From: Burkholderiales bacterium
Lineage (GTDB): Bacteria > Pseudomonadota > Gammaproteobacteria > Burkholderiales > Casimicrobiaceae
DNA: 64,000 nt
Direction of reading: 5' to 3'
Assembly (NCBI GenBank): GCA_020853025.1
Contig: JADYZP010000049.1
Coordinates: 1-64,000 of the forward strand
Shown: positions 24,623-35,900 of the stretch, in pieces
Numbering within the stretch: position 1 is the stretch's first letter
Layout of the letters: each line of letters begins with the position of its first letter
Notes under the pieces: generated by a model
Databases searched by the model: none
The model's input: only the letters and a program-made list of their open reading frames with translations
Told to the model about the DNA's origin: nothing
Program-made: the position numbers and the translations under genes

Positions 24623-26344
24623 CTAGCGCCGGCGCGCCGCCTTCTCCGCGGCTTCGCGCTCGAGCATCCGGTTGACGTGCCATTGCTGGGCGATCTGCAG
24701 GATGTTGTTGACCAGCCAGTAGAGGACGAGGCCCGACGGAAAGAAGATGAACAGCACCGAGAACGCAATCGGCATGATCTGCATCACCTTCGCCTGCACC
24801 GGATCGGAGATCGGCGTCGGTGACAGCTTGACCTGCAGGTACGCGCTGATCGCGTAGAGCACCGGGAGCACGAAGTAGGGGTCCGGCGCCGACAGGTCGT
24901 GGATCCAGAGTATCCACGGCGCCTGCCTCAGTTCGACCGCCGACAGAAGCACCCAGTACAGCGCGATGAAGACGGGGATCTGCACCAGGATCGGCAGGCA
25001 GCCACCCAGCGGATTGATCTTCTCCGTCTTGTACATCTCCATCATCTTCAGCTGCAGCTGCTGCTTGTCGTTCGCGTACTGTGCCTGCAGCGCCTTCATC
25101 TTCGGCGCGATCAGCTTCATCTTGCCCATCGACCGCGCCGCCGTCGCGTTGAGCGGATAGAACGCGCCCTTGATCATGATGGTCATGACGATGATCGCCC
25201 ATCCCCAGTTGCCGAGGATCCCGTGCAGGAACTTGAGCAGCCAGAACAGCGGCGCGGCGATCACGGTGAAGATGCCGTAGTCGACGACGAGATCCAACCC
25301 CGTCGCGGTCTTGGCGAGCACGTCCTGATCCTGCGGGCCGACGTAGAGCGGGACGCGCACTTCGCCGGTGGCCCCGGGGGCGATGGTGCCCATCGGCACG
25401 ATCACACCGGCGGCGTAGAGCCCGTTGTCGAGCTTCCTGGTGAAGAACTCGCGCGGGGTCTTCGCTTCGTCGGACGGCAACCAGGCGGCCACGAAGTAGT
25501 GCTCGATCATCCCGACCCAGCCGTTGTCCGCGCTTTTCTGGTACGGCAGCTTGCGGCTGGGATCGGCAGCCAGCTTGTCGATCTCGCCGAAGTCGACCTT
25601 CTTGAATTTGTCCTTGTCCTCGTAGATGACCGGGCCAACGTACGACGCCGGCGTCATCGAGCTTTGCGCGACCGCATGCTTGGTGTCGCGCGTGAACTGG
25701 AAATAGGCATGCGGCGACAACGGCGCGGCCCCCGCATTGGTGAGCTCGAAGGCGACGTCGATCAGGTAGGTGCCGCGATGGAAGGTCAGCACCTGGACGA
25801 TCCGGTCCCCGTTGGGCGTGGTCGATTGCAGTTTCAGTTGGACGCTGTCGACCCCCGGTGCGAGTTCGCGCGGCCCCGGCAGCACCTCGTAGTGCGTGCG
25901 GTGATTGGACAATCCTTCGCCGATCAGCCCTGCCTGCGCGACAAAGGTTCGGTCCGCCGTGCGCTGCAGCACGTTGTAGGGTTTGGTCCTGTCGGTTGCG
26001 TCGCGATGTCGTATGAGCGACACCAGCGAGATGACCCCGCCGGTGGTGTCGATCTCTGCCGTATAGAGGTCGGTCTTGATCGTGACGTGCGGACTGCCGG
26101 CCTCCGCCGGCGCGCCGGAGGCTGCCGGCACACCGCCCGCGCCGGCCGTCGTCGCGGCTGCGGGCTGCGGGACCGTCGACGGCACCGGCAGGTCCTTGGG
26201 CACCGCCGCCGGGGCGCCGGGCGCCGGAGCCGCCGCTTTCTGCACGACCGCCGGCGGCGGCGCGTGCTCCTGCTGCCAGGCCTGCCAGAGCATGAACCCG
26301 GAAAACGTGAAAATGACGAACAGGATGAGGCGCTGGGTATCCAT
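24623..26344 (-). CDS. yidC: membrane protein insertase YidC
   Basis: YidC inserts and folds inner-membrane proteins with or without SecYEG. The 573-residue product has an N-terminal anchor (MDTQRLILFVIFTFSGFMLWQAW). A Pro/Ala-rich linker, a large periplasmic domain, and the conserved C-terminal core of about five membrane segments follow (WGWAIIVMTIMIKGAFYPL, GGCLPILVQIPVFIALYWVL, LPVLYAISAYLQVKLSP). The ATG at 26344 was chosen over an in-frame ATG 14 codons upstream because nearly all proteobacterial YidC begin at this MDTQR-like segment. It is 55 bp downstream of yidD. Confidence 0.97.
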   Translation of the reverse strand: MDTQRLILFVIFTFSGFMLWQAWQQEHAPPPAVVQKAAAPAPGAPAAVPKDLPVPSTVPQPAAATTAGAGGVPAASGAPAEAGSPHVTIKTDLYTAEIDTTGGVISLVSLIRHRDATDRTKPYNVLQRTADRTFVAQAGLIGEGLSNHRTHYEVLPGPRELAPGVDSVQLKLQSTTPNGDRIVQVLTFHRGTYLIDVAFELTNAGAAPLSPHAYFQFTRDTKHAVAQSSMTPASYVGPVIYEDKDKFKKVDFGEIDKLAADPSRKLPYQKSADNGWVGMIEHYFVAAWLPSDEAKTPREFFTRKLDNGLYAAGVIVPMGTIAPGATGEVRVPLYVGPQDQDVLAKTATGLDLVVDYGIFTVIAAPLFWLLKFLHGILGNWGWAIIVMTIMIKGAFYPLNATAARSMGKMKLIAPKMKALQAQYANDKQQLQLKMMEMYKTEKINPLGGCLPILVQIPVFIALYWVLLSAVELRQAPWILWIHDLSAPDPYFVLPVLYAISAYLQVKLSPTPISDPVQAKVMQIMPIAFSVLFIFFPSGLVLYWLVNNILQIAQQWHVNRMLEREAAEKAARRR

Positions 26345-26399
26345 CACGGTCATGGCTTGCCGCGCGCCGGCTGACGGCGCGGGCACCTTGTCGGGAATG

Positions 26400-26609
26400 C
26401 TAGGGAACGGGGTCGAAACCCCCGGGATGATACGGATGGCAACGCGCGACGCGTTTCACGGCGAGCCATAGTCCGCGTATGGCGCCGTGCCGCTCGATCG
26501 CCTGCAACGCGTAGTCGGAGCAGCTTGGGTAGAACCGGCAGTTGTTACCCAAAAGCGGCCGCAACAGATACTGGTAGCCGCGAATGAGTGCAAGGAAAAC
26601 GGTTTTCAT
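26400..26609 (-). CDS. yidD: membrane protein insertion efficiency factor YidD
   Basis: YidD is a small amphipathic protein that aids YidC-dependent insertion. The 69-residue product shows the whole family pattern: [49 protein letters not shown] and a HPGGFDPVP ending. The CRFxPSCSxYA motif with two Cys and the third Cys before HP are all conserved. Its ATG overlaps the rnpA stop (ATGA), so it is translationally coupled. Confidence 0.95.
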   Translation of the reverse strand: MKTVFLALIRGYQYLLRPLLGNNCRFYPSCSDYALQAIERHGAIRGLWLAVKRVARCHPYHPGGFDPVP

Positions 26610-26899
26610 GCGCGCGACTCGGCGAGGCCCAACAACAACCGATGCGCCTCCGCCGCGGCCGCGTCCTGCTCGGCGCGGTTGCGCGCGCGCTTCACACGCA
26701 GGATCAGGTCGTAGGCGGAAAGCGCAGGCCGGAGCGCTCGCACCGCCTCGCGCAGCTTGCGGCGTATCCGGTTGCGATCAACGGCGCGCCGGGAGATCTT
26801 GCGGCTGATGACGTAGCCGGTCCTGCCGATGCTCGCGGCAGTTGGTGCGTACACCAGTTGCAAATAGAGGCCTTCCACGCGACGGCCGGTGCGAAACAC
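26606..26899 (-). CDS. rnpA: ribonuclease P protein component RnpA
   Basis: RnpA is the protein cofactor of RNase P, which matures tRNA 5' ends. The recognisable core includes [27 protein letters not shown], the RNR-type basic motif. The only ATG/GTG/TTG codon in frame is a GTG at 26897-26899. A start there would remove the conserved N-terminal segment, which is encoded upstream ([18 protein letters not shown] in the open frame). The frame continues open back to a CTG at 26990-26992 that overlaps the rpmH stop as CTGA, giving 128 residues. I report the conservative GTG coordinates, but a CTG start or another non-standard start is more likely biologically. Confidence 0.85.
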   Translation of the reverse strand: MFRTGRRVEGLYLQLVYAPTAASIGRTGYVISRKISRRAVDRNRIRRKLREAVRALRPALSAYDLILRVKRARNRAEQDAAAAEAHRLLLGLAESRA

Positions 26900-26988
26900 C
26901 GAGTCGAACGCGCCCTGCCCAGTAAGGCGAAACGCTCGGTTCGGTAGTGTTGCGCGCGTCGTTGCCGACGGTCCCGGCGGAGGGGCGA

Positions 26989-27123
26989 TCAGACGGTCAG
27001 GCTCTTGCGGCCCTTGGCGCGGCGCGCCGAAAGCACGCGGCGACCGCCCACCGAGGACATGCGTGCGCGAAAGCCGTGCGTGCGTGCGCGACGGATCTTG
27101 GAGGGCTGGTACGTGCGTTTCAT
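26989..27123 (-). CDS. rpmH: 50S ribosomal protein L34
   Basis: The 44-residue product [20 protein letters not shown]... ending GRKSLTV is a textbook L34. It is the first gene of the rpmH-rnpA-yidD-yidC-mnmE operon and is divergent from dnaA across the predicted origin. A strong sigma-70-type promoter lies 40-70 bp upstream. The stop TGA is shared with the possible CTG start of rnpA. Confidence 0.98.
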   Translation of the reverse strand: MKRTYQPSKIRRARTHGFRARMSSVGGRRVLSARRAKGRKSLTV

Positions 27124-27164
27124 GGCGGGCCTTCGAGCCTGGGAATGACGTTGAAAAGCCTTAT

Positions 27165-27194
27165 ATTAGAGCGCGTTATACGACATGCTGTCAA
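27165..27194 (-). promoter_or_regulatory. rpmH operon promoter
   Basis: On the minus strand TTGACA (27189-27194) is a perfect -35. It is followed after 18 bp by TCTAAT (27165-27170), a 5/6 match to the -10 consensus, about 40 bp before the rpmH start codon. It is the best-looking housekeeping promoter in the window. Confidence 0.8.
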
Positions 27195-27304
27195 GCAAAG
27201 CGCCGCTGCTGGCGCGGCGCGGCCGTCGATGCAAGCGGTCACTTTCCGCGCGCTCCCCCACCCACCGGACTTGGCCACGACATCCCGACCAATGTTGCTG
27301 GCTC

Positions 27305-27313
27305 TGTGGATAA
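27305..27313 (-). promoter_or_regulatory. DnaA box, perfect consensus
   Basis: TGTGGATAA on the plus strand is the reverse complement of TTATCCACA, the high-affinity DnaA box. Confidence 0.85.
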
Positions 27314-27365
27314 CTGCCGCGCTGCCGCTTACAATCGACACACTGCGCGACGTCCGAGCCTTCCG

Positions 27366-27374
27366 TTATGCACA
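27366..27374 (+). promoter_or_regulatory. DnaA box, perfect TTATNCACA
   Basis: TTATGCACA fits the TTATNCACA consensus. It lies 58 bp before the dnaA start, so it could also serve dnaA autoregulation. Confidence 0.8.
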
Positions 27375-27431
27375 GCCGACAGGCCGCTCCGACCGGCCAC
27401 CGGACGCGCTGTAGATCGCCTTGCCCGACCC

Positions 27432-28835
27432 ATGTCCCACACTCACGCCGCCATCGCCTGGAACGCCTGCCTGCAGGCCTTCCGCAACGAGCTGACGCCC
27501 CAGCAATTCGTCACCTGGATCGAGCCGCTTGCCTGTCGGGACGAGGGTGGCGCGCTGACGCTGACCGCACCCAATCGCTTCGTGCTGCAATGGGTACGGG
27601 AGCGCTTCGGGCCCCGGATTCAGTCGCTGGCCGCCGCCGCGGCAGGCACCCCGGTAAGTGTCGAATACGCGGTGGCCGACGCCACCCCGACCCCGGCCGC
27701 CACCGCGATCCCGCGCGCCGGACCGGCGGCCGTCCCTGTGGATAGCATCCCGGCGGCGGTTCCGTCGCCGGCAGCGCCTTCACCCGCGGCCGCGGTCGCC
27801 GCGGCCCCCAAGCGGGACCCGTCCAGCCTCAATCCGACCTTCAATTTCGAGACCTTCGTCTCCGGCAAAGCCAACCAGCTCGCCCGGGCCGCCGGCCTCC
27901 AGGTGGCAGACCACCCGACTTCCTACAACCCGTTGTTCGTCTACGGCGGCGTTGGGCTGGGCAAGACGCACCTGATCCAGGCTATCGGCAACCGCATCCT
28001 TGCCGCCAATCCTGCCGCCAAGATCCGCTACATCCATGCGGAGACTTATGTTTCTGACGTCGTGCGCGCGTACCAGCACAAGGCCTTCGACGAGTTCAAG
28101 CGCAATTACCGGTCGCTCGATCTGCTGCTGATCGACGACATCCAGTTTTTCGGCGGCAAGAGCCGCACGCAGGAGGAGTTCTTCTACCTATTCAATACGC
28201 TGATCGAGGCGCACAAGCAGGTGGTCATCACCTGCGACACCTATCCGAAGGAGATCACCGGCATCGAGGAGCGCCTGATCTCGCGCTTCGGCTGGGGTCT
28301 GACCGTCGCGCTGGAGCCGCCGGAACTCGAAATGCGTGTCGCCATTCTGCTCGCCAAGGCGCGGAGTGTGGGCATGCGGATGGACGAGCAGGTGGCGTTC
28401 TTCATCGCCAAGCACATCCGCTCCAACGTGCGTGAACTGGAAGGCGCGTTGAAGCGCGTGCTCGCCTATTCGAATTTCCACGCGCAGGAGATCTCGCTGA
28501 CGCTGGCCAAGGACGCACTGCGGGACCTGCTCGCCGTGCAGAACCGACAAATCTCGATCGAGAACATCCAGAAGACCGTCGCCGATTATTATAAGATCCG
28601 CATCTCCGACATGCATTCGAAAAAGCGTTCGCGGGCCATCGCGCGGCCGCGACAGGTGGCGATGGCGCTGGCCAAGGAACTGACGCAGATGTCGCTGCCC
28701 GAGATCGGCAGCAACTTCGGCGGGCGCGACCACACGACCGTTCTGCACGCCTGCCGGCAGGTGGCCAAGCTGCGCGAATCGCTGCCCAATATGAATCACG
28801 ACGTGAACTTCCTGCTGCAGGTGCTGCGCAGCTGA
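27432..28835 (+). CDS. dnaA: chromosomal replication initiator DnaA
   Basis: DnaA binds and melts oriC to load the replisome. The 467-residue product has domain I (residues 1-80, [26 protein letters not shown]) and an Ala/Pro-rich linker (about 85-130). The AAA+ domain shows Walker [10 protein letters not shown] near 173 and Walker [11 protein letters not shown]. Domain IV carries the DnaA signature ([20 protein letters not shown]). The ATG at 27432 begins homology; the frame remains open upstream through the origin. An 8/9 DnaA-box match TGTGGATAG lies inside the linker coding region at 27737-27745. Confidence 0.98.
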   Translation: MSHTHAAIAWNACLQAFRNELTPQQFVTWIEPLACRDEGGALTLTAPNRFVLQWVRERFGPRIQSLAAAAAGTPVSVEYAVADATPTPAATAIPRAGPAAVPVDSIPAAVPSPAAPSPAAAVAAAPKRDPSSLNPTFNFETFVSGKANQLARAAGLQVADHPTSYNPLFVYGGVGLGKTHLIQAIGNRILAANPAAKIRYIHAETYVSDVVRAYQHKAFDEFKRNYRSLDLLLIDDIQFFGGKSRTQEEFFYLFNTLIEAHKQVVITCDTYPKEITGIEERLISRFGWGLTVALEPPELEMRVAILLAKARSVGMRMDEQVAFFIAKHIRSNVRELEGALKRVLAYSNFHAQEISLTLAKDALRDLLAVQNRQISIENIQKTVADYYKIRISDMHSKKRSRAIARPRQVAMALAKELTQMSLPEIGSNFGGRDHTTVLHACRQVAKLRESLPNMNHDVNFLLQVLRS

Positions 28836-29158
28836 AAACACTTCGTGCCACCGCCGTCCGGGAGCCGGTTTTCCCTATGAAAACGTGTCGTTTCGGTATA
28901 TAATTCAAAGGATTTGCCACGCATCGCCCTGAGCGACCCTGAAACGAGCAGCCGCGAATAACTGCGTGACCGGACGGTGCACAAGACGTGGACAACACGC
29001 GCGTTGGCTGATCGGTCGTTTTGGTCCCCAATCAATCCACCGTTCGCACATGTTTTTTCCGGTCGCTTGCCGCAACACCACGTTCCTGAATCACAAGCGG
29101 TTTTTTCGATTATCCCGCGCTTGCCCGATCTCCTATTAACTGATCCTATTGTTCAACA
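28836..29158. other. dnaA-dnaN spacer, AT-rich
   Basis: This 323-bp non-coding spacer is richer in A+T than the surrounding genes. It contains a TATAAT at 28899-28904, a degenerate DnaA-like site (TTGTCCACG on the minus strand, near 28990) and T-tracts near 29050-29110. It probably contains the dnaN promoter and may contribute to origin unwinding. Confidence 0.5.
28899..28904 (+). promoter_or_regulatory. candidate -10 element upstream of dnaN
   Basis: A perfect TATAAT is present 255 bp before dnaN, but no good -35 is found 16-18 bp upstream. Weak support. Confidence 0.3.
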
Positions 29159-30286
29159 ATGCAACTAAAACAGATCGCCCGTGACGCGCTCTTGAAACCG
29201 TTGCAAGCCGTGTCCGGCATCGTTGAACGCCGCCACACGCTGCCGATTCTAGCCAACGTACTCCTCGAACCGCGCGACGGCAGTCTCTACGTCACCGCGA
29301 CCGATCTCGAGATGCAGATCACCGCGCACAGCACGCTGCCGGGCAAGGAAGGCCAGGCGACGACCGTCGGCGCACGCAAGCTGCAGGATCTCCTGCGTGC
29401 GCTTCCGGACGACGCGACGCTCAACGTCGACATCGGCAGCAACAAAATGAAGGTGCAGGCCGGCCGGTCGCGCTTCAACCTGCAGACGCTGCCCGCGACC
29501 GACTATCCGCGCATCAGCCTGGGCACCGAGCAGTTGCAGACGCTGTCGCTGCCGCAGCGCGAGCTGCGCGGCCTCTTCAAGCTGGTCGAATTCGCGATGG
29601 CGCAGCAGGACATCCGCTACTACTTGAACGGCATGCTGCTGGTCGTCGACCAGGGCACGTTGCAGGCGGTTGCCACCGACGGCCATCGGCTGTCGTGGGC
29701 GAGCATCGCGGTGGCGGGGACCGAGTCAAGCTCCGAGATCGCCGAAATGACGCGGCAGGAGGTGATCCTGCCGCGCAAGACCGTGCTCGAACTGGGCAAG
29801 TTGCTGGTCGACAGCGACGAACCCGTCACGCTCGACATCCTCAGCAACCAGGTGCGCTTCCGCTTCGCCAACGTCGAGCTGGTGTCGAAGGTCGTCGACG
29901 GCAAGTTTCCCGATTTCAACCGCGTGATTCCGGTCGGACACGCCAAGCAGATCGAACTGAACCGCGTCGAGCTGCTCGCCGCGCTGCAGCGCGCGGCCAT
30001 CCTGTCGAACGAGAAATTTCGTGGTGTGCGCATCGTGCTCGGCGTCGACCAGCTGAAGATCATCTGCACGAACAGCGAACAAGAGGAGGCCGAGGAGGAA
30101 CTCGAGGTCGACTACAAGGGCGATGCACTCGACGTCGGCTTCAACATCACCTATCTGCTCGACGCGCTTTCGAACCTGACCATCGAGCGCGTGTGCTTCG
30201 CCTTCGGCGACGCCAATTCGAGCGCGCTGGTAACCATGCCGGAACGGGATGACTACAAGTACGTGGTCATGCCGATGCGAATTTAG
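29159..30286 (+). CDS. dnaN: DNA polymerase III beta sliding clamp
   Basis: The beta clamp tethers replicative polymerases to DNA. The 375-residue product has the three repeated clamp domains. Recognisable segments are RRHTLPILANVLLE (residues 24-37), YYLNGMLLVVDQGTLQAVATDGHRLSWA, FPDFNRVIPVGHAKQIELNR, and the conserved C-terminal YVVMPMRI that lines the client-binding pocket. It follows dnaA and precedes gyrB by 33 bp; recF, which often lies between dnaN and gyrB in gammaproteobacteria, is absent here, as in many betaproteobacteria. Confidence 0.98.
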   Translation: MQLKQIARDALLKPLQAVSGIVERRHTLPILANVLLEPRDGSLYVTATDLEMQITAHSTLPGKEGQATTVGARKLQDLLRALPDDATLNVDIGSNKMKVQAGRSRFNLQTLPATDYPRISLGTEQLQTLSLPQRELRGLFKLVEFAMAQQDIRYYLNGMLLVVDQGTLQAVATDGHRLSWASIAVAGTESSSEIAEMTRQEVILPRKTVLELGKLLVDSDEPVTLDILSNQVRFRFANVELVSKVVDGKFPDFNRVIPVGHAKQIELNRVELLAALQRAAILSNEKFRGVRIVLGVDQLKIICTNSEQEEAEEELEVDYKGDALDVGFNITYLLDALSNLTIERVCFAFGDANSSALVTMPERDDYKYVVMPMRI

Positions 30287-32815
<2,529 letters not shown>

Positions 32816-32995
32816 CGCGCTTGATCAAAGGATTCCATGACGAGGCTCTGGCCGGCGAGTGGAACGGACGTCGGTGCCGCTCGCGCCGCGGCATGCGCGC
32901 GACAGCTCGGGATGATCTAATGCGTGTCGATGGGCGCCGTTTCCGGCCGTGGCGCAGAGAGCGATAGCGGCCGCAGTTTCGATTCGGGGAAACTC

Positions 32996-35900
32996 ATGCC
33001 GTCGTCGTGGCTGGTGTTCGCGAGGCGCGTTCTGTCCGCACTGCCCGTGCTCGCCGCTGCCACCGCGCTGCACGCGCAACCGGTCGAGATCTTTGTCCCG
33101 CAGGGAGAAACGAAGGGAATACGTCAGGCCACCGCACGCTTTGCGCAGCCGATGGTGGCGCTGGGCGATCCGCGCGGTGCGGACCCCTTCACCGTCGACT
33201 GTGCGGAAAAGGGCACGGGCCGCTGGGCGGATAGCCGCAACTGGGTGTACGACTTCGGGCGCGACCTGCCCGCAGGACTGCGCTGCAGCTTCACGCTGAA
33301 ACGGGGATTGACCGACGTGGCCGGCACCGCGCTGCCGGCGGGGCAACGTTTCGAGTTCTCGACCGGGGGACCGGCGATCGTGCAAAGCCTTCCCTACGAG
33401 GGCAGCCGCATCGACGAAAACCAGGTGTTCATCCTGGGTCTCGACGCTCCGGTGAAGCCGGAAACGGTCACCGCGAACGTGCACTGCATCGCGGCCGGAG
33501 TCAACGAGGAGATCGGCGTGCGTCTGGTGACCGGCGCCGAGCGCAGGACGATTCTCGATCATCGCAAGTCCTTTGCGGCGTCGTATCTGCGCCTGCTGTT
33601 CGTCGATTCCGGCGACGGCCGCAGCCGCGGACTTCTGTTCCGATTGCCGGTCACCGGCAGCGATGCCGAGCGCTTCGCGCGGCTGCGCGACGCGCCCGAT
33701 TCGCCGCTGCTTACCGTCGCCTGCGCGCGCACGCTGCCGGCCGGCGCGGAAGTCAAGCTCGTCTGGGGCCGAGGCATCGCTGCGACGACCGGGGTGGCGA
33801 CGGCGGCGGCGCAGGCGCTCGCCTTCCGTGTGCGACCGGCATTTCGCGCGACGTTTTCCTGCGAGCGTGTCAACAAGGATGCGCAGTGCATTCCGATCCT
33901 GCCGCTGACCCTGTCGTTCACGGCACCGATCGCGAGGGTGCAGGCGGCCAAGGTCCGCCTGGTGGACGCGGCCGGCAAGGTCTATCCCGCCCGGCTTCCC
34001 CAGCCAGCGGATGCGAACGGTGTCGATTCGCTGAGCTTCGGCCCGGGACTACCGGAAAAGCAGCGCTTCCGCATCGACATTCCCGAACCGCTGACCGACG
34101 ACGCCGGACGTCCGCTCGCCAATGCGCGGTCGTTTCCGCTGCAGATTCGCACCGACGAGAATCCGCCGCTCGCAAAGTTCGCCGCCGACTTCGGCATTCT
34201 CGAACGCGTGTTGCCCGGCGGCGAGAAGCCGCTGCTGCCGGTGACCGTGCGCAACGTCGAGCGTGTGCTGCCGGGCCAGCTTGCATCGGTGGCCGACTCC
34301 GGCGCGAAGCCCAAGGCTGTCGCAACCGGCGAAGCGCCGATTCCGGGACAGGTGCTGCGCGTCGCGCGCGGCGAGGAGATGCAGATCGTCGGCTGGCTGC
34401 GCCGGCTCGCGGTTGCCAACCGGATCGAGCGCGAGTACGACGACCGGACGCAGCAGTGGTCGGTCAAGCGCAACGGCTACGCATCGTCGGTTTTCAGGAG
34501 CGGCGACCTGCGCAGGAAGATCGCCGTGCCGAAGCCGCTGGGTGCCCGCGCCTTCGAGGTCGTCGGCATCCCGCTGCCGGAAGCGGGCTTCCACGTCGTC
34601 GAACTGGCGAGCCCGAAGCTCGGCGCCGCGCTGCTGGGGGAGCCCCGGCCCTTTTACGTGCGCGCGGCCGCGCTGGTCACCAACCTCGGCGTGCACTTCA
34701 AGCTCGGGCGGGAGTCGTCGCTGGTGTGGGTGACGCGTCTCAATGACGCCACGCCGGTGCCCGATGCTGCGATCGCCGTGCGCGACTGCAACGGCAGGAC
34801 GTACTGGGAAGGCAGGAGCGACGCCGCCGGCATCGCCCGCGTCGACCGCGAGCTTCCGGACCGCGATACGCTGCCTTCCTGCGGCGTCGAGGAATCGCAG
34901 AAGGAATTCTTCGTCACCGCGCGCAGCGGCGACGACATGGCCTACGCGTTCTCGAATTGGGGCGAAGGTATATCGCCGTGGCGCTTCAACGTGCCGACCG
35001 GCAGCTGGCAGGGGCCCTGGCTCGCGCATGCGGTGCTCGACCGCTCGCTGCTGCGCGCGGGGGAGACGGTGTCGATGAAGCTCTTCGTCCGGCAGACGAC
35101 CGGCGGCGGCTTCGCGCTGCCACCGCGCACCGCACTCGGCGACACGCTGCTGATCAGGCACCTGGGCTCGGACCGGGAGTACACGGTGCCGGTTCGCTGG
35201 AACGGCGCGTCGAACGCGGCGTCGGGAGATGCGGCCTTCGAGATACCGAAGGACGCCTACGCCGGGACCTACCAGATCAGCGTTCGCGACACGTTGGCGT
35301 CGCACGGCAGCGATGCGCAGGAACGGCAGGCGGGCTCATTTCGCGTCGAGGCGTTTCGCGTGCCGCTGCTGCGCGCGCGAATGCAGGCGGTGGGCGTGCC
35401 GCTGGTGAATCCGGCCAGCGTCAATCTCGACCTGCAGGTCAGCTACCTTGCGGGCGGCGGCGCCGCGGGACTGCCGGCGACGCTGCGCACGCAGGTCGAG
35501 CGCCGGTCGGTCAGCTTCACCGACTACGACGACTTCATCTTCGCCGGCGGCGACGTGCGCGAAGGCCGGGACGAGCAGGGCGACGCGACCGCGCGTTTCG
35601 ACAATTTCGTCTTCGCCGATCCCGACATCGACGAAGGCGACACTGCTGCGCCGCGCCCGCAGCGCGGCAGCGTCCTGCCGCTGACGCTAGACGCCGCCGG
35701 TGGCGCGCGCGCGACGATTGGCGACCTCGAGGCCTCGGCGCAGGCGCGCACCCTCGTCGCCGAGCTCGAGTACCGCGATCCCAACGGCGAGACGCTGACG
35801 TCGGCCACGCGCGTCGCGCTATGGCCGGCGTGGATCGTGCTGGGCATCAAGCCGGATAGCTGGGTGGGCAGCCGCGACCGGCTGCGCTTTTCCGTCGTCG

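Larger units (their letters stand above)
27171..27431. other. probable chromosomal replication origin (oriC)
   Basis: The 308-bp spacer between divergent rpmH and dnaA holds two perfect DnaA boxes (27305-27313 and 27366-27374), separated by 52 bp. An 8/9 box lies just inside dnaA. A locally AT-rich stretch occurs at about 27150-27200, overlapping the rpmH promoter. The divergent gene orientation, nearby dnaA-dnaN-gyrB and parAB/parS, and the strand switch here all fit an origin. I see fewer boxes than in many origins, so part of the functional origin may extend into the dnaA-dnaN spacer. Confidence 0.75.

Noticed and set aside
28980..29000. DnaA boxes in the dnaA-dnaN spacer
   Set aside because: Only a degenerate site (two mismatches) is found; not enough to call a second origin region.
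32924..32995. GTG at 32924 as the A2M start
   Set aside because: It would put 24 polar residues before the signal peptide; the ATG at 32996 places the hydrophobic segment correctly.
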